Source: Agromyces cerinus
GTDB taxonomy: Bacteria; Actinomycetota; Actinomycetes; Actinomycetales; Microbacteriaceae
Direction of reading: 5' to 3'
NCBI RefSeq assembly: GCF_016907835.1
Contig: NZ_JAFBCT010000001.1
Coordinates: forward strand, 2,232,001 to 2,296,000
DNA: 64,000 nucleotides
Shown here: positions 45,643 to 57,307 of the stretch, in pieces
Layout of the letters: every line of letters begins with the position of its first letter
How positions within the stretch are numbered: position 1 is the stretch's first letter
Position numbers and translations under genes: made by a program
Notes under the pieces: generated by a model
Seen by the model: only the letters and a program-made list of their open reading frames with translations
Told to the model about the DNA's origin: nothing
The model's database searches: none

Positions 45643-46608
45643 TCACGCCACGCGCACCTCGCCGACCATGGCGTCGACGCCCGGCCCGGCGTGCCAGGTG
45701 CTCACGATGGCGGGGCCGTCCGGCCGCGTTCGCACGCCGGGCATCACCCCGCCGTCCGGTGCACACTCGGTCACGGCGCTGAGGAAGACCCATGCGGGTG
45801 CTCCGCAGAGCTCTCCGAGCGACCAGACGCGTCCGAGGTCGAGACCGTCGGCGAGCACGCGCTGCCGCTCCTCGGCCGACTGCGGCGCGAGTCGCGCCCA
45901 CATCGAGCCGCCGAGCGCCCGCACCGCCGCAGCGGTCAGCACACCCTCGGGGGCGCCGCCGATGCCCGAGACGAGATCGAGCCCCGCTTCGCCGCCCGCC
46001 GCGCGGAGGCTGCGCTCCACGTCGCCGTGCACGAAGAGCTCGACGGATGCCCCCGCCGCCCGCGCCTCGGCGACGAATCCCTCGTTCCTCGGTCGCTCCT
46101 GCACGGCGACCCGCACCTCGGAGGCGGCAACGCCCCGTGCCGCGGCGATGCGGGCGACGAGTTCGCCGACAGGGGCGCCCGCCGGGGCATCCGGAAGCCA
46201 GGTGACGTGCTTCTCGAGGTAGTGGGCGGCGCCGAGCGCGGCGAGGGCACCGCGCGGCGCGACCGCGAGCACGGCCATCGCACCGGGTGCACCGGCCGCC
46301 GCCAGCCGGGTGCCGTCGACCGGATCGACCGCGAGATCGATGACGGGCGAACCCCTGCCAGCGCGGCCGAACCGCTCGCCGACGTACAGCATCGGCGCTT
46401 CGTCCTTCTCGCCCTCGCCGACCACGACGACCCCGTCGACGTCGAGTTCGCCGAGCGCTGCGCGCAGCGCCTGCACCGCGAGCCCGTCGACGCCGTGGCC
46501 GTCGCCCGAGCCGACGAGGGGCGATGCGGCGACCGCGGCGACCGCCGTCGCGCGGCGGAAACCGTCGACGAGGCCGAGTTCGGCGAGGCGGAGCTGGTCG
46601 GTCGGCAC
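45643..46608 (-). CDS. Second GlpX-type phosphatase (diverged paralogue)
   Basis: The 321-residue protein follows the same plan as GlpX: LRLAELGLVDGFRRATAVAAVAA, GSGDGHGVDGLAVQALR, VVVVGEGEKDEAPML, DLAVDPVDGTRLAAAG and IGGAPEGVLTAAAVRALGG. Thus the GEGEKD and DPxDGT metal sites are kept, while other positions differ (for example GSGDGHG for GKGDKLG), and the C terminus (SAVTECAPDGGVMPGVRTR) is unlike that of FBPase. It may act on another sugar or inositol phosphate, or be a bifunctional enzyme. GTG at 46608 has AGGATG 6-10 bases upstream. It is divergent from fba, with about 105 bases between starts. Confidence 0.88.
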   Translation of the reverse strand: MPTDQLRLAELGLVDGFRRATAVAAVAASPLVGSGDGHGVDGLAVQALRAALGELDVDGVVVVGEGEKDEAPMLYVGERFGRAGRGSPVIDLAVDPVDGTRLAAAGAPGAMAVLAVAPRGALAALGAAHYLEKHVTWLPDAPAGAPVGELVARIAAARGVAASEVRVAVQERPRNEGFVAEARAAGASVELFVHGDVERSLRAAGGEAGLDLVSGIGGAPEGVLTAAAVRALGGSMWARLAPQSAEERQRVLADGLDLGRVWSLGELCGAPAWVFLSAVTECAPDGGVMPGVRTRPDGPAIVSTWHAGPGVDAMVGEVRVA

Positions 46609-46713
46609 GCGTCCATCCTGCCGTGCTGCGGGCGCCGCGGCATCCGACACCTGAGCACCCCTCGGCAAGTCGGTAGACTCGACGCCAAACCCGTTGTCGT
46701 CCGAAGGAGCACC

Positions 46714-47745
<1,032 letters not shown>

Positions 47746-47752
47746 GGCACGG

Positions 47753-48403
47753 ATGTCGCAGCACGAGGCCGCTCGAACGCCCGACCAGTCGGGCGACGCC
47801 GCAACGACGAACGGAGGGGCGACCCCGCCCGCCGCGCCGTCGCCGCGGCACGACGAGCGGCCTCGTCCGCAATACGGCGAGTACGCCCCCGAAGGGTGGA
47901 CGTGGACGCCGCCGGTCGATGAGCGCGCAGCGGCCGCCGACGCGGCGAACGCCGAGTCGGCCGCCGCCCTTGCTCCCGCTGCCCCGGCGGCTCCCTCGGG
48001 TGCTGCCGCTGCCCGCGCGCACCCGATCGATCGCATGTGGACGATCGCCCTGCTGATCTTCGGCGTGTTCGGCGCGCTCTACAACAGCCTGGCGCTGTTC
48101 CAGCTGCCGGCGACGGCGCTCGAATCGGCGAAGCTCTCGGCATCGATGCTCGGCGTCGACGGGCCGGCCGACTTCACTCCCGGCCCCGCGGTGCCCGTGT
48201 TCATCTTCATCGGCATCGCGTTGCAGCTCGCGCTGTGGGTCGGCGCCCTGCTCTGGTCGCGCGCACGCATGCGAGCCAGCCGGCTGGCCTGGTGGGTTCC
48301 GCTCCTCGCGGGCGTCGCTGCGTTCATCGTCGTGGTGGTCGTCGGCATGCTCGTGTTCACGAGCGACCCGACGTTCCTGCCCCTGTCGCCCGCCCAGCCG
48401 TAG
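47753..48403 (+). CDS. Membrane protein with DUF6264-like N terminus
   Basis: The 216-residue protein has a Pro/Ala/Arg-rich cytoplasmic N terminus containing RPRPQYGEYAPEGWTWTPPV, an arrangement I associate with the DUF6264 family of Microbacteriaceae. Three to four hydrophobic segments follow (about residues 95-115, 150-172, 182-205). The function is unknown. The ATG at 47753 is 7 bases after the fba stop; the codon sits right behind it without its own good ribosome binding site, so translation may depend on fba. Confidence 0.7.
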   Translation: MSQHEAARTPDQSGDAATTNGGATPPAAPSPRHDERPRPQYGEYAPEGWTWTPPVDERAAAADAANAESAAALAPAAPAAPSGAAAARAHPIDRMWTIALLIFGVFGALYNSLALFQLPATALESAKLSASMLGVDGPADFTPGPAVPVFIFIGIALQLALWVGALLWSRARMRASRLAWWVPLLAGVAAFIVVVVVGMLVFTSDPTFLPLSPAQP

Positions 48404-48490
48404 ACGACCGCGGGCCCGGTCGCCCGTCGTTCTCGGGCTCCGCCTGAAGCGCTGCGCCTCCTGGATACCTGATCGTCGGCGTGGCTGCGA

Positions 48491-49774
48491 TCAGTCGGTC
48501 GAGACGAACGCGCTGTCGATCACATGACCGGCGACGCTGTGGCCGAGGGCGTTCCCGTCGGTCATCGCCTTCCGGAAGTGGAAGCCGAGCCAGATCCTCG
48601 CGTTCATGGCCTCGTCATCGAGGTCGCTCGTCGCCGCGAAGTGCCGGTCGGGACGGCCCTGCACGGTCGACGGAACATCGATGTCTATCGTGTCGGCGCC
48701 GAACAGATGGCCGAACACCTCCGACGCGGAGCCGGTCACACAGGCGTGCCCGCTCGTGTAGTCGGGGTACGGCGGGGTCTCGCGGAAGGCCTTCCACATC
48801 GGGTCCGCCATCGTTGCATCATTCCCGTCGGCGCCGGCCTCGTGGATGGCGGTGATCGGGCGCCAGTACGCCTCATCGAACTTCGACCGCCAGCAGGTGA
48901 TCTGCGTGTCGGCCATCGAGGTGCCGAGCAGCGCGAATGCACGAGCGGATTCGCCGATGTCGTACCCGCGCTGCGCCGTCTCAGCACGCATCACCGCGTT
49001 GTACTGCGCCACCGGATTCGCGGTCCAGAACAATGCTGTCGCGCTCTCGTCATCCGAGCGGGTCGACCCGTTCAGCGCGCCCTTCTCCTTCACCTCGGTG
49101 AAGTCCGTGGCGTACGCGTCCGACTCGACGGGATCGGGCCCGGCGGGCGCGAACTGCGTCGGCGAGTCGATCACGAGCGGGTCGACGAAGCCGAGCCACG
49201 ACACCGCCATCGGCAGGAGCAGATCGGGAGTCGGCCGCCAGACGCCGATGTCGGGTTGGGCGAGGAACGGATGGGGATCTCCGCGCCCGTCGTCCGCGCG
49301 CAACGCGATGATCGCTGCCGCCGCGTCCTCACCGACGCGCGTGCCGTGCACGAGGCCGACTCCCTTCGGCACTTCTGCGAGGAACGCCGCGTAGTCGGCA
49401 TCGAGGTTCGCGCCCGAGTTCGGGAAGTAGTGCTTCAACACGTGGTGAGCCGCCGTCGCCGCCGCCACCTCGGGCGAGGCATGCGCGTGAGCTCGCGGGA
49501 GCTCGGTGAACGGCTCGAACCCGCCCTCGATGGTGGCGACGGCGTCGTGCATCGCGATCGACACGAATGCGAAGTACAGCGGCGATGCCGGCACCGGTGT
49601 GCCGTTCTCCGTGGCGATCGTGCGGACCGCGATCGCGTTCCACTCGCTGATCACGGCGGGATCCCGCCCGATATCGGGGACCGCTTGACTCGGCCCCGCG
49701 ACGACCACGGGGGCCAGGAGGCACGCGACCGCGGCGACCGCGGCGGTGATGAGTTTGCTGGGCTTGCGAGACAT
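48491..49774 (-). CDS. Secreted vanadium-dependent haloperoxidase/PAP2-like phosphatase
   Basis: The 427-residue precursor has a secretion signal (basic start RKPSK, hydrophobic core, cleavage near AGPSQA-VPD). The C-terminal half carries the three motifs of the vanadium haloperoxidase and PAP2 phosphatase fold: KxxxxxxRP (KFDEAYWRP), a variant PSGH (YTSGHACVTG) and R...H (ARIWLGFHFRKAMTDG). Bacterial members with this layout either halogenate or act as phosphatases. Sequence alone does not decide. GGAGG is 8 bases before the ATG at 49774. It stands alone between a 199-base gap and a convergent gene. Confidence 0.85.
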   Translation of the reverse strand: MSRKPSKLITAAVAAVACLLAPVVVAGPSQAVPDIGRDPAVISEWNAIAVRTIATENGTPVPASPLYFAFVSIAMHDAVATIEGGFEPFTELPRAHAHASPEVAAATAAHHVLKHYFPNSGANLDADYAAFLAEVPKGVGLVHGTRVGEDAAAAIIALRADDGRGDPHPFLAQPDIGVWRPTPDLLLPMAVSWLGFVDPLVIDSPTQFAPAGPDPVESDAYATDFTEVKEKGALNGSTRSDDESATALFWTANPVAQYNAVMRAETAQRGYDIGESARAFALLGTSMADTQITCWRSKFDEAYWRPITAIHEAGADGNDATMADPMWKAFRETPPYPDYTSGHACVTGSASEVFGHLFGADTIDIDVPSTVQGRPDRHFAATSDLDDEAMNARIWLGFHFRKAMTDGNALGHSVAGHVIDSAFVSTD

Positions 49775-49973
49775 CGGGTACCTCCAACTGACACGCACGG
49801 GTCGCTCAGGGATGGAAAGCCGGATGACGTGTAAGGACGAAGGTTCTGACGTGCCCTGACGGTTGCATCCTCGCCGTGCTCGTATGCGCGCACAAGCCCC
49901 CGTCGGAGGCACATCTCATCCGTCGTGTCGGAGGCGCATCCCGCGCGTCGCGAGGACGTCGCGGCGGCGCCGG

Positions 49974-52109
49974 TCAGCTCGCGGCGCCCTCCGGCACCGC
50001 TTCCATGCCGCCGGTGGCCGTGCCCGGTCCCCCGACGTCCTCGGGGTCGACGAGCGCCGCCGCATCGGCGGGCGCCGCGAACTGCGCCTCGTAGAGCCGC
50101 GTGTACGCGCCGCCCGCGGCGAGCAACTCGGCGTGGTTTCCCTGCTCGACGATGTGCCCGTCCTCCATCACGAGGATGAGGTCGGCGTCGCGGATCGTCG
50201 AGAGCCGGTGCGCGATCACGAAGCTCGTGCGGTTCTTGCGGAGCGCGTTCATGGCGTGCTGCAGCAACAGCTCGGTGCGCGTGTCGACCGAGCTGGTCGC
50301 CTCGTCGAGGATGAGCACGGCCGGCTGCGCGAGGAACGCGCGCGCGATCGTGATGAGCTGCTTCTCACCTGCGGAGAGGTTCGACGCCTCGTCGTCGAGC
50401 ACCGTGTCGTAGCCGTCGGGGAGCGTGCGCACGAAGCGGTCGACGTAGGTCGCCCGGGCCGCTTCGAGGATCTCGTCCTCCGAGGCATCCGGTCGCCCGT
50501 AGGCGATGTTCTCGCGGATCGTGCCCGTGAACAGCCAGGTGTCCTGAAGCACCATGCCCATGCGGCCGCGCAGCTCGTCGCGCGTCATGCGCGTGATGTC
50601 GACGCCGTCGAGGGTGATTCGCCCGGAGTCCAGCTCGTAGAAGCGCATGATGAGGTTCACCAGCGTGGTCTTGCCCGCTCCGGTCGGGCCGACGATCGCG
50701 ATCGACTGCCCGGGTTCCGCGGTCAGCGACAAGTCGTCGATGAGCGGCTTCTCGGGGTCGTAGCTGAACGAGACGTCGTCGAAGACGAGACGACCGGATG
50801 CCGCGCCCTCATCGCCGTCGGCATCGGCAGCGGCCTCGGGCTCGACCGGGTCGGGCACCTGCTCGTCGGCGTCGAGCAGCTCGAACACCCGCTCGGCGCT
50901 CGCGACGCCCGACTGCAGGAGGTTCGCCATCGAGCCGAGCTGGCTGAGCGGCTGGGTGAACTGCCGGGAGTACTGGATGAACGCCTGCACGTCACCGAGG
51001 CTGATGCTGCCTGCCGCGACCATGAGCCCGCCGACGACGGCGATCGCGACGTAGACGAGGTTGCCGACGAACATCATGGCCGGCATGATGATGCCGCTCA
51101 CGAACTGCGCGCCGAAGCTCGCCTCGTAGAGCTGGTCGTTCTTGTCGTCGAAGCCGCGCTCGACCTCGCGACGGCGCCCGAAGACGCGCACGAGGGCATG
51201 GCCCGAGTAGGCCTCCTCGATCTGCGCGTTGAGCGTGCCGGTGTGGGTCCACTGCGCGACGAAGAGCTTCTGCGAGCGCTTCGCGATGACGGTCGTGATG
51301 AAGATCGTGAGCGGAATCGTGACGAGCGCGATCGCGGCGAGGAGCGGCGAGATGATGAACATCATGACGAGCACGCCGATGACGGTGAGCAGCGACGTCA
51401 GCAGCTGGCTCATCGTCTGCTGCAGCGACTGCGAGACGTTGTCGATGTCGTTCGTCACGCGGGAGAGCAGCTCACCGCGCTGCATCTTGTCGAAGTACGA
51501 GAGCGGCAGGCGGTGGAGCTTCTCCTCGACCTCCTGGCGCAGGCGGTAGACGGTGCGCTGCGTGACGCCGTTGAGCACGTAGCCCTGCGCCCAGCCGAAG
51601 AGCGAGGCGAGCACGTAGAGCGCGAGCACCCAGAGCAGCACGGTCGCGAGGGCGCTGAAGTCGATGCCCTGGCCGGGCACGAGGTTCATCGACGACACCA
51701 TGTCGGCCTGCTGGGTGTCACCCGATGCGCGCAACCCGTCGACGACCTGCTGCTGCGTGGCCCCCGCGGGCATCTGCGACGAGAGGAAGCCCTCGAAGAT
51801 GATGTTCGTGGCCTCACCGAGGATCTTCGGGCCGAGCACCGAGAAGACGACGCTCACGACGCCGAGCAGCACCACGGCGACCACGAGGGCGCGCTCGGGC
51901 TCGAGCCGGCGCAGCAGGCGCTTGGCCGACGGCCAGAAGTTCATCGACTTCTCGGCGGGCATGCCCATGCCGCCCATCGGGCCGCCGCCGCCCATCGGAC
52001 CGCGGCGCGGCGGGCCGACCGGGCGAGCCGGGGCGGCCGGGGTCTCCTCGGCTGCCGGGGCCTCCTGCGACTCGGCGGGCTCCTGGGGCTGTCCCTGCGA
52101 CGCGCTCAT
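49974..52109 (-). CDS. ABC exporter subunit with canonical ATPase site
   Basis: The 711-residue protein has an unusual Pro/Ala/Glu/Gly-rich cytoplasmic start (about 1-60, with [12 protein letters not shown]), six membrane segments and an ABC ATPase. Walker A is [10 protein letters not shown], the signature is [15 protein letters not shown] (altered from LSGGQ) and Walker B is [12 protein letters not shown] with a proper catalytic Glu. It pairs with the upstream subunit, which has Asp at that position, so together they form a heterodimeric exporter of the TM287/288 or LmrCD type. Its ATG overlaps the upstream gene stop by 4 bases. Substrate unknown, probably drugs or lipids. Confidence 0.93.
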   Translation of the reverse strand: MSASQGQPQEPAESQEAPAAEETPAAPARPVGPPRRGPMGGGGPMGGMGMPAEKSMNFWPSAKRLLRRLEPERALVVAVVLLGVVSVVFSVLGPKILGEATNIIFEGFLSSQMPAGATQQQVVDGLRASGDTQQADMVSSMNLVPGQGIDFSALATVLLWVLALYVLASLFGWAQGYVLNGVTQRTVYRLRQEVEEKLHRLPLSYFDKMQRGELLSRVTNDIDNVSQSLQQTMSQLLTSLLTVIGVLVMMFIISPLLAAIALVTIPLTIFITTVIAKRSQKLFVAQWTHTGTLNAQIEEAYSGHALVRVFGRRREVERGFDDKNDQLYEASFGAQFVSGIIMPAMMFVGNLVYVAIAVVGGLMVAAGSISLGDVQAFIQYSRQFTQPLSQLGSMANLLQSGVASAERVFELLDADEQVPDPVEPEAAADADGDEGAASGRLVFDDVSFSYDPEKPLIDDLSLTAEPGQSIAIVGPTGAGKTTLVNLIMRFYELDSGRITLDGVDITRMTRDELRGRMGMVLQDTWLFTGTIRENIAYGRPDASEDEILEAARATYVDRFVRTLPDGYDTVLDDEASNLSAGEKQLITIARAFLAQPAVLILDEATSSVDTRTELLLQHAMNALRKNRTSFVIAHRLSTIRDADLILVMEDGHIVEQGNHAELLAAGGAYTRLYEAQFAAPADAAALVDPEDVGGPGTATGGMEAVPEGAAS

Positions 52110-53839
52110 GCCGCCTCCTCCACGCTCAGCTGGCTCTCGACGATCTCGGCGTACGCCTCGGAGCTCGCGAGCAGTTCCTCATGGGTGCCCTGCGCCGTGA
52201 TGCGGCCGTCTTCGACGACGAGGATCTTGTCGGCGCCGACGATCGTGGCGACGCGCTGGGCGACGACGATCATCGTGGCCTCGGACACCGTGCGCGACAG
52301 GGCGGCGCGCAGGCGGGCGTCGGTCGCCGTGTCGAGGGCCGAGAACGAGTCGTCGAACAGGTAGATCGGTGGTCGTTTCGCGAGGGCTCTCGCGATGGAC
52401 AGTCGTTGTCGCTGGCCACCCGAGACGTTCGTGCCGCCCTGCGCGATGGGCGCCTCGAGCTGGCCGGGCATCGCGGCGACGAAGTCCTGCGCCTGCGCGG
52501 TCTCGAGCACGCTCCAGAGCTCGGCGTCATTCGCCTCGGGGTCGCCGTAGCGCAGCGTCGAGCCGACGGTGCCGGCGAAGAGGTAGGGCTTCTGCGGCAC
52601 GAGGGCGAGCTGGGCGCCGAGCACCTCAGGGTCGAGCTCGCGCACGTCGACGCCGCCGACGAGCACGGAGCCTCCGGTCGCGTCGAAGAGGCGCGCGACG
52701 AGGTTGACGATCGTCGTCTTGCCCGAGCCGGTGGCGCCGATGATCGCCGTGACCTGGCCGGGCTCTGCGACGAAGTTCAGGTCGTGCAGCACGGGCTCCT
52801 CAGCGCCGGGGTAGGCGAAGTCGACGCCGCGGAACTCCACCGTGCCGGGGGCGGTGAGCGTGAAGACGGGCTGCGCGGGATCGACGACGCTCGACGCCGT
52901 CTCGAGCACCTCGCCGATGCGGCCGGCGGAGACGGCGGCGCGCGGCAGCAGGAACGCGATCATCGTCGCCATCATCACTGCCATGAGGATCTGGATGAGG
53001 TAGCTGAGGAAGGCGGTGAGCGAGCCGATCTGCATCGAGCCGTCTTCGACGCGGTACGCCCCGAACCAGAGCACTGCGATGCTCGAGACGTTCAGCACGA
53101 GCATGACGACCGGGAAGACGAGGGCGAAGAGGCGCCCCGCCTTCAGCGCGGTGTCGGTGAGGGCGTCGTTCGCCTCGTCGAAGCGCTCGCTCTCGACGCC
53201 CTCGCGCACGAAGGCGCGGATGACGCGGATGCCCGTCAGCTGCTCCCGGAGTACTCGGTTGACGCCGTCGATGCGCTTCTGCATCGACTGGAAGAGCGGC
53301 ACCATGCGACTGATGATGAGCCCGACCGAGACCAGCAGCACGGGCACGGCGACGACCATGATCCACGACAGTGCGAGGTCTTCGCGCAGCGCCATGTAGA
53401 CGCCGCCGATCGCGAGGATCGGCGCGGAGACGAGGATCGTGCACGACATGAGCACGAGCATCTGCACCTGCTGCACGTCGTTCGTCGAGCGGGTGATGAG
53501 GCTCGGGGCGCCGAAGCGCGACACCTCCTGCTCCGAGAAGTCGGCGACCTTGCGGAACACGGCGACCCGCAGGTCGCGGCCGAAGGCCATCGCCGCCTTC
53601 GCGCCGAAGTACACGGCCGCGATGGCGCACGCCACCTGGGCCAGCGTGATCGCGAGCATCACCCCGCCCGTCGAGATGATGAAGCCGGTGTCGCCCTTTG
53701 CGACGCCGTCGTCGATGATGTCGGCGTTCAGCGTCGGCAGGTACAGCGAGGCGATCGACTGCGCGAGCTGGAACACGAGGACGCCGAGGAGCAGCGCCCA
53801 GTACGGCCGGAGGTGCCGGCGCAGCAGTTTCATCAGCAT
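52106..53839 (-). CDS. ABC exporter subunit with degenerate ATPase site
   Basis: The 577-residue half-transporter has six membrane segments (about 15-310) and an ABC ATPase domain. Walker A is [13 protein letters not shown], the signature [15 protein letters not shown] is intact, and Walker B reads [12 protein letters not shown]: the catalytic Glu is replaced by Asp, as in the non-catalytic site of heterodimeric exporters. The partner subunit at 49974-52109 follows with a 4-base overlap. A TetR regulator gene precedes it with a 7-base overlap, making a regulator-exporter operon. The ATG at 53839 is used, although a second Met two residues later is possible. Confidence 0.93.
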   Translation of the reverse strand: MLMKLLRRHLRPYWALLLGVLVFQLAQSIASLYLPTLNADIIDDGVAKGDTGFIISTGGVMLAITLAQVACAIAAVYFGAKAAMAFGRDLRVAVFRKVADFSEQEVSRFGAPSLITRSTNDVQQVQMLVLMSCTILVSAPILAIGGVYMALREDLALSWIMVVAVPVLLVSVGLIISRMVPLFQSMQKRIDGVNRVLREQLTGIRVIRAFVREGVESERFDEANDALTDTALKAGRLFALVFPVVMLVLNVSSIAVLWFGAYRVEDGSMQIGSLTAFLSYLIQILMAVMMATMIAFLLPRAAVSAGRIGEVLETASSVVDPAQPVFTLTAPGTVEFRGVDFAYPGAEEPVLHDLNFVAEPGQVTAIIGATGSGKTTIVNLVARLFDATGGSVLVGGVDVRELDPEVLGAQLALVPQKPYLFAGTVGSTLRYGDPEANDAELWSVLETAQAQDFVAAMPGQLEAPIAQGGTNVSGGQRQRLSIARALAKRPPIYLFDDSFSALDTATDARLRAALSRTVSEATMIVVAQRVATIVGADKILVVEDGRITAQGTHEELLASSEAYAEIVESQLSVEEAA

Positions 53840-54495
53840 GGAGTGGTTCCCATCGGGCTGGTCGGAGCGGTCTGGATGGTCGGTTCGAGAACGGCAGCGG
53901 ATGCCGCCGGCGCGGGTGCGCCCGCCGATGTCGCGATGCCGTGCACGATGAGGTGCGCGAGCTCGTCGGTGTCGAGCCCGATGGTCGGGCCGAACTGCGG
54001 CATCGCCGACGAGAACGCGACGAGTCGCACGAACTTGAAGACCTGGGCGGGCGGAACGCGCAGCGCCTCGAGGTCGGGGGCGAGCAGCTCGTCGAAGATG
54101 CCCGTGATGATCTCGAGGTTCTGCGCGGGTGGTCGAGGTCGGTTTCCGAGGGCCGCGAAGACCCCGAAGATGCCGCTGAAACGGTCGAGGAACCGGGCGA
54201 GCACGAGTTCGACCTTCAGCTCGAGGGGCAGCGACGGGTCGATGCTGCGGAGCGCCGCGCGGAACGGCTCGGGGTCGAGGAAGTGCTCGACGGCCGCGTC
54301 GATGATCGCCTCCTTGTCGTCGAACACGCGGAACAGCGTGCCCTCGGCGACCCCGGATGCGTCGGCGATCTGCCGGGTCGTGACGTCGCGGCCGTGGGCG
54401 ACGAGCAGCGGCAGGGTCGCCCGTGCGATCGCCGCTCGACGCTCCTCGACCGGCATCGGCTTCGCGCGCGTCGCACGCTCGGTACTCGAGGTCAT
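53833..54495 (-). CDS. TetR-family transcriptional repressor
   Basis: The 220-residue protein has a TetR HTH in its first 70 residues (RRAAIARATLPLLVAHGRDVTTRQIADASGVAEGTLFRVFDDKEAI, split here) and a helical effector-binding domain. Its gene leads the ABC exporter operon, and a perfect 18-bp palindrome lies between its own -35 and -10, so it almost certainly represses itself and the exporter until an inducer binds. ATG 54495 lies 7 bases after TAGTAT with no ribosome binding site. The 3' end overlaps the next gene by 7 bases. Confidence 0.93.
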   Translation of the reverse strand: MTSSTERATRAKPMPVEERRAAIARATLPLLVAHGRDVTTRQIADASGVAEGTLFRVFDDKEAIIDAAVEHFLDPEPFRAALRSIDPSLPLELKVELVLARFLDRFSGIFGVFAALGNRPRPPAQNLEIITGIFDELLAPDLEALRVPPAQVFKFVRLVAFSSAMPQFGPTIGLDTDELAHLIVHGIATSAGAPAPAASAAVLEPTIQTAPTSPMGTTPC

Positions 54496-54502
54496 GCGGG
54501 CG

Positions 54503-54531
54503 ATACTACGCGGAGTGAGCGCTCACTCCAT
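54503..54531 (-). promoter_or_regulatory. Promoter with embedded perfect palindromic TetR operator
   Basis: GGAGTGAGCGCTCACTCC (54512-54529) is a perfect 18-bp palindrome. On the minus strand it occupies the spacer between TGGAGT (54526-54531, -35-like) and TAGTAT (54503-54508, -10), which are 17 bases apart. A bound repressor would block polymerase. Transcription would begin at the start codon of the repressor gene. Confidence 0.85.
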
Positions 54532-54667
54532 CCCCCGATGCGCGAGAATCCGGCGCAATACGGCGATGTTCGCCGACGGCGGAAACGCGAGTGGCTGGCC
54601 GACGACCGTCACCGGTTGAGCGGGTCCACCGGCCGCTGAACGCGCGGCCGCGGCATCCTTCGCCGAA

Positions 54668-55747
54668 TCAGCGCTGCGCGCGCGCCCGACCGCCGAGCGC
54701 ACGCTCGTCGCGGTTGCCCTGCAGGTCTTTGCGCAGCTCCTTCGGCAGCGAGAACATCAGGTCCTCTTCAGCCGTCTTCACTTCGGAGACCGAGCCGTAT
54801 CCCGCGTCGGACAGTGCGTCGAGCAGCTCCTTCACGAGCTCCTCGGGCACGGACGCCCCGCTCGTCACGCCGACCGTCTCGACGCCGTCGAGCCACTCCT
54901 GCTTGACCTCGCTCGCGTAGTCGACCCGGTAGGCGGCCTTCGCGCCGTACTCGAGCGCGACCTCGACGAGGCGCACGCTGTTGGAGCTGTTGGCCGAGCC
55001 CACGACGATCACGAGCTCCGCATCCTGTGCGACCTTCTTGATCGCGACCTGGCGGTTCTGGGTGGCGTAGCAGATGTCGTCGGAGGGCGGGTCTTGAAGA
55101 TTCGGGAAGCGTTCGCGCAGGCGGCGCACGGTCTCCATGGTCTCGTCGACCGAGAGCGTGGTCTGCGAGAGCCAGACGACCTTGTCGGGGTCCTGCACCT
55201 CGATGTTGTCGACGTCGTCGGGGCTGTTGACGATCGTCACGTGATCGGGCGCTTCACCCGCCGTGCCTTCGACCTCTTCGTGGCCCTCGTGGCCGATCAA
55301 CAGGATCTCGAAGTCGTCGCGCGCGAAGCGCACGGCCTCCCGGTGCACCTTGGTCACCAGCGGGCAGGTCGCGTCGATCGCGTGCAGGCCGCGGTCGGCG
55401 GCGGCGTTCACGACGGCCGGCGAGACGCCGTGCGCGCTGAAGACGATGTGGGCGCCCTCGGGCACCTCGTCGACCTCTTCGACGAAGATCGCGCCCTGCG
55501 CCTCGAGCTCGGTGACGACGTGGATGTTGTGCACGATCTGCTTGCGCACGTACACCGGGGCGCCGTAGTGCTCGAGGGCCTTCTCGACCGCGATCACGGC
55601 ACGGTCGACGCCCGCGCAGTAGCCGCGCGGTGCGGCGAGCAGCACCCGCTTCTGTCCGGGGACGGGGTTATCCTTGAGCCGGCCGCGCACGCCCGGAACT
55701 CGGGGCATGCCAAGGCCGATTCGCGGGGTTTCCGTAGTGCTCGTCAC
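54668..55747 (-). CDS. ispH: 4-hydroxy-3-methylbut-2-enyl diphosphate reductase
   Basis: [4Fe-4S] enzyme of the last step of the MEP isoprenoid pathway. Signatures are [23 protein letters not shown] (first cluster Cys), [24 protein letters not shown] (second Cys), [37 protein letters not shown], and a last Cys-less region ended by [13 protein letters not shown]. The GTG at 55747 is chosen because TAGGAT lies exactly 7 bases upstream (55755-55760), while an ATG at 55756 overlaps that hexamer; the ATG remains possible and adds three residues. It is divergent from xseA. About 359 residues, the usual length with a short N-terminal extension. Confidence 0.95.
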   Translation of the reverse strand: MTSTTETPRIGLGMPRVPGVRGRLKDNPVPGQKRVLLAAPRGYCAGVDRAVIAVEKALEHYGAPVYVRKQIVHNIHVVTELEAQGAIFVEEVDEVPEGAHIVFSAHGVSPAVVNAAADRGLHAIDATCPLVTKVHREAVRFARDDFEILLIGHEGHEEVEGTAGEAPDHVTIVNSPDDVDNIEVQDPDKVVWLSQTTLSVDETMETVRRLRERFPNLQDPPSDDICYATQNRQVAIKKVAQDAELVIVVGSANSSNSVRLVEVALEYGAKAAYRVDYASEVKQEWLDGVETVGVTSGASVPEELVKELLDALSDAGYGSVSEVKTAEEDLMFSLPKELRKDLQGNRDERALGGRARAQR

Positions 55748-55796
55748 GGTGCCCATCCTACGCGGCTGACACGGGCAGACGGCTGGGAGGCCAGAC

Positions 55797-57035
55797 ATGA
55801 CGGATGCACCGGCGACACGCGAAGCTCCGTGGCCGGTCGCGCTCCTCTCGGGCAAGCTCAAGGCGTACATCGATCGGCTCGGCACGGTGTGGGTCGAGGG
55901 CGAGATCACCCAGTGGGGCGTCTCGGGCGGCAACGTCTACGGAAAGCTGAAAGACCTCGACGCCGAGGCGACGCTCTCGTTCCAGGTCTGGTCGTCGGTG
56001 CGCGCCCGCTTCGACGAGCAGTTCAAGCAGGGCGACCGGGTCATCGCGCTCGTGAAGCCCAACTGGTGGGTCAAGGGCGGCTCGCTCTCGATGCAGGTCT
56101 TCGAGCTGAAGCACGTCGGCCTCGGCGACCTGCTCGAACGCCTCGAGCGGCTGCGCACCCAGCTCGCGGCCGAGGGGCTGTTCGATGCCGACCGCAAGCG
56201 ACGCCTGCCGTTCCTGCCGGGCGTCGTCGGCCTCATCACGGGCAAAGACAGCGACGCCGAGAAAGACGTGCTGCGCAATGCCAAGCTGCGCTGGCCCGCC
56301 GTCGAGTTCCGCGTCGTGCACGCCGCCGTGCAGGGCGATCGCACCGTCCCAGAGGTCGTGGCGGCGATCGAGCGACTCGACGCGGATCCGCAGGTCGAGG
56401 TCATCATCATCGCCCGCGGCGGCGGCGACTTCCAGAACCTCCTGGGCTTCAGCGACGAGCGCGTCGTGCGAGCGGCCGCCGCGGCATCCACCCCCATCGT
56501 CTCGGCCATCGGGCACGAGGCCGACCGGCCGCTGCTCGACGAGGTCGCCGACCTGCGGGCCTCGACCCCGACGGATGCCGCGAAGCGCGTCGTGCCCGAC
56601 GTCAACGAAGAACTCGTGCGGGTCGAGCAGGCCCGTGCCCGGCTCGGCATGCGGCTGCAGGCGATCCTCTCCCGTGAGATCGACCGCATCGGTCACCTGC
56701 GGTCGCGACCGGCGCTCGCAGAGACCTCATGGATCGTCGACCGCCGCGCCGAAGACCTGACCCGATGGGTGGCTCGCGGCGCCGAGCTCGTCGAGCGCAC
56801 GATCGATCGGCAGACCCACCGCGTCGCCGAGCTGCGCGGACACCTGCGAGCGCTCTCGCCGCAGGCCACGCTCGACCGCGGCTACGCGATCGTGCAGGGC
56901 GCCGACGGCCATGTGGTGCGCGGCCCCGCCGGGGCGCCCGATGGCGCCGAGGTCACGGTCACGCTCGCCGAGGGCGCGTTCGCCGCCGTCTCCCGCGGCG
57001 CCGTGCCTTCGGTGCACGACCTCGCCGCTGAATAA
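55797..57035 (+). CDS. xseA: Exodeoxyribonuclease VII large subunit
   Basis: The 412-residue protein has an N-terminal OB-fold ([23 protein letters not shown]), the catalytic domain ([69 protein letters not shown]) and a helical C-terminal region. It degrades single-stranded DNA together with XseB, whose gene follows 32 bases downstream. GGGAGG is about 8 bases before the ATG at 55797. The gene is divergent from ispH with about 49 bases between starts, so their promoters overlap. Confidence 0.96.
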   Translation: MTDAPATREAPWPVALLSGKLKAYIDRLGTVWVEGEITQWGVSGGNVYGKLKDLDAEATLSFQVWSSVRARFDEQFKQGDRVIALVKPNWWVKGGSLSMQVFELKHVGLGDLLERLERLRTQLAAEGLFDADRKRRLPFLPGVVGLITGKDSDAEKDVLRNAKLRWPAVEFRVVHAAVQGDRTVPEVVAAIERLDADPQVEVIIIARGGGDFQNLLGFSDERVVRAAAAASTPIVSAIGHEADRPLLDEVADLRASTPTDAAKRVVPDVNEELVRVEQARARLGMRLQAILSREIDRIGHLRSRPALAETSWIVDRRAEDLTRWVARGAELVERTIDRQTHRVAELRGHLRALSPQATLDRGYAIVQGADGHVVRGPAGAPDGAEVTVTLAEGAFAAVSRGAVPSVHDLAAE

Positions 57036-57067
57036 AGCTCACGAGCACGCCGAATAGAATGGACGCC

Positions 57068-57307
57068 ATGCCCTCCACCACCGATGTCTCCGAGCTGAGC
57101 TACGAGCAGGCGCGCGACGAACTCGTGCAGGTCGTCGGCGAGCTCGAGCAGGGTTCGGCGACGCTCGAGCAGTCGCTCGCCCTCTGGGAGCGCGGAGAGT
57201 CCCTCGCCGCCCGTTGCGAGGAGTGGCTCATCGGCGCGAAGGCCCGCCTCGAGGCGGCCCGCGGCGGCGCCTCGCGCGCCGCGTCCGACGACAGCGGCGA
57301 CCGCTGA
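57068..57307 (+). CDS. xseB: Exodeoxyribonuclease VII small subunit
   Basis: The 79-residue helical protein has the XseB motif [35 protein letters not shown] (split here), followed by the usual [20 protein letters not shown]. It binds XseA in excess to form the nuclease. An ATG at 57059 is in frame, but the ATG at 57068 lies exactly 7 bases after TAGAAT (57055-57060), a near-consensus -10, so a leaderless message starting here is favoured. The stop overlaps the next gene start by one base (TGATG). Confidence 0.93.
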   Translation: MPSTTDVSELSYEQARDELVQVVGELEQGSATLEQSLALWERGESLAARCEEWLIGAKARLEAARGGASRAASDDSGDR

